From contig DXJA01000065.1 of NCBI GenBank assembly GCA_019056875.1, positions 1 through 14,185 on the forward strand: DNA of 14,185 nucleotides, given 5' to 3'. A program made the position numbers and the translations under genes. This document shows positions 14,094-14,185 of this stretch, piece after piece. Position 1 is the first letter of the stretch; each line of letters begins with the position of its first letter. This stretch comes from Candidatus Jordarchaeum madagascarense. Lineage in GTDB: Archaea > Asgardarchaeota > Jordiarchaeia > Jordiarchaeales > Jordiarchaeaceae. A model generated the notes under the pieces. It made no database searches. It was not told the DNA's origin and saw only the letters and a program-made list of their open reading frames with translations.

Positions 14094-14185
14094 GAAAAAC
14101 CCTCAATAAATTTCCTAACGGATTGAATTCGGAGTGATTGAAAGTCGGTTAATAATTCTAATTTAAATTTATATACTCCTTTTCA
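14094..14185 (+). promoter_or_regulatory. 3' spacer with a probable promoter for a gene beyond the window
   Basis: TAATTTAAATTTATATACTCC at about 14159-14178 is a TATA-rich stretch facing rightward. No coding frame is visible in these 92 bases. Confidence 0.35.

Noticed and set aside
1..14185. Mobile element, CRISPR or defence island
   Set aside because: No transposase, integrase, terminal inverted repeat, regularly spaced repeat array or nuclease/helicase defence gene was found; all genes but one belong to recognisable chromosomal families.

Overview
This window is from an archaeal chromosome. The evidence is a set of archaeal information-processing and lipid genes: Alba chromatin protein, aEF1-beta, a four-CxxC zinc-ribbon protein, an archaeal-type aspartyl-tRNA synthetase, Pth2, TruD, a geranylgeranyl-reductase-family flavoprotein, and the paired F420 genes cofG/cofH. 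Ribosome binding sites match the archaeal 16S tail (GGAGGTGA-like), and AT-rich TATA/BRE-like boxes lie upstream of several genes. About half of the assignable starts are TTG. A TACK-type lineage such as Bathyarchaeia would fit the gene mix, but that is a guess. No tRNA, rRNA, CRISPR array, transposase or phage gene was seen; this is mostly core chromosome.

Layout. 1-79 (minus) is the first 26 codons of a sugar-1-phosphate nucleotidyltransferase that runs off the window. 250-1026 (minus) is a stand-alone class II glutamine amidotransferase. It diverges from a plus-strand group: pheA (chorismate mutase / prephenate dehydratase / ACT, from about 1202), then cofG and cofH, separated by 3 bases. 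CofG and CofH together make the F0 deazaflavin chromophore from tyrosine and a ribityl-uracil. A hairpin plus T-run ends cofH and overlaps the 3' end of a convergent 681-residue protein (4692-6737, minus). That protein has a longin/roadblock-like N-terminus, a 'WPFW' segment and a roughly 230-residue coiled coil, and it is the least understood gene here.

Alba (7004) and a zinc-ribbon/KH NusA-like protein (about 7517) follow on the plus strand. A minus-strand translation block then reads pth2 -> truD -> aspS (11244 down to 8086). A bidirectional AT-rich promoter region (11245-11429) separates pth2 from the plus-strand geranylgeranyl reductase. That reductase has no conventional start codon ahead of its FAD-binding loop. 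The right end carries the zinc-ribbon protein and aEF1-beta as a likely operon, then a 324-base gap with a short tandem repeat. Last comes a 174-residue protein that is exactly the CDC48/VAT N-domain with no AAA ATPase modules.

Together the genes cover aromatic amino-acid and F420 biosynthesis (sharing prephenate/tyrosine chemistry), translation (Asp-tRNA charging, tRNA pseudouridylation, peptidyl-tRNA recycling, elongation factor exchange), nucleoid organisation and membrane-lipid saturation. The most interesting points are the longin/coiled-coil protein, the stand-alone CDC48 N-domain, the apparent ATT and ATC starts of cofG and the reductase, and an AspRS with a partial non-discriminating signature.
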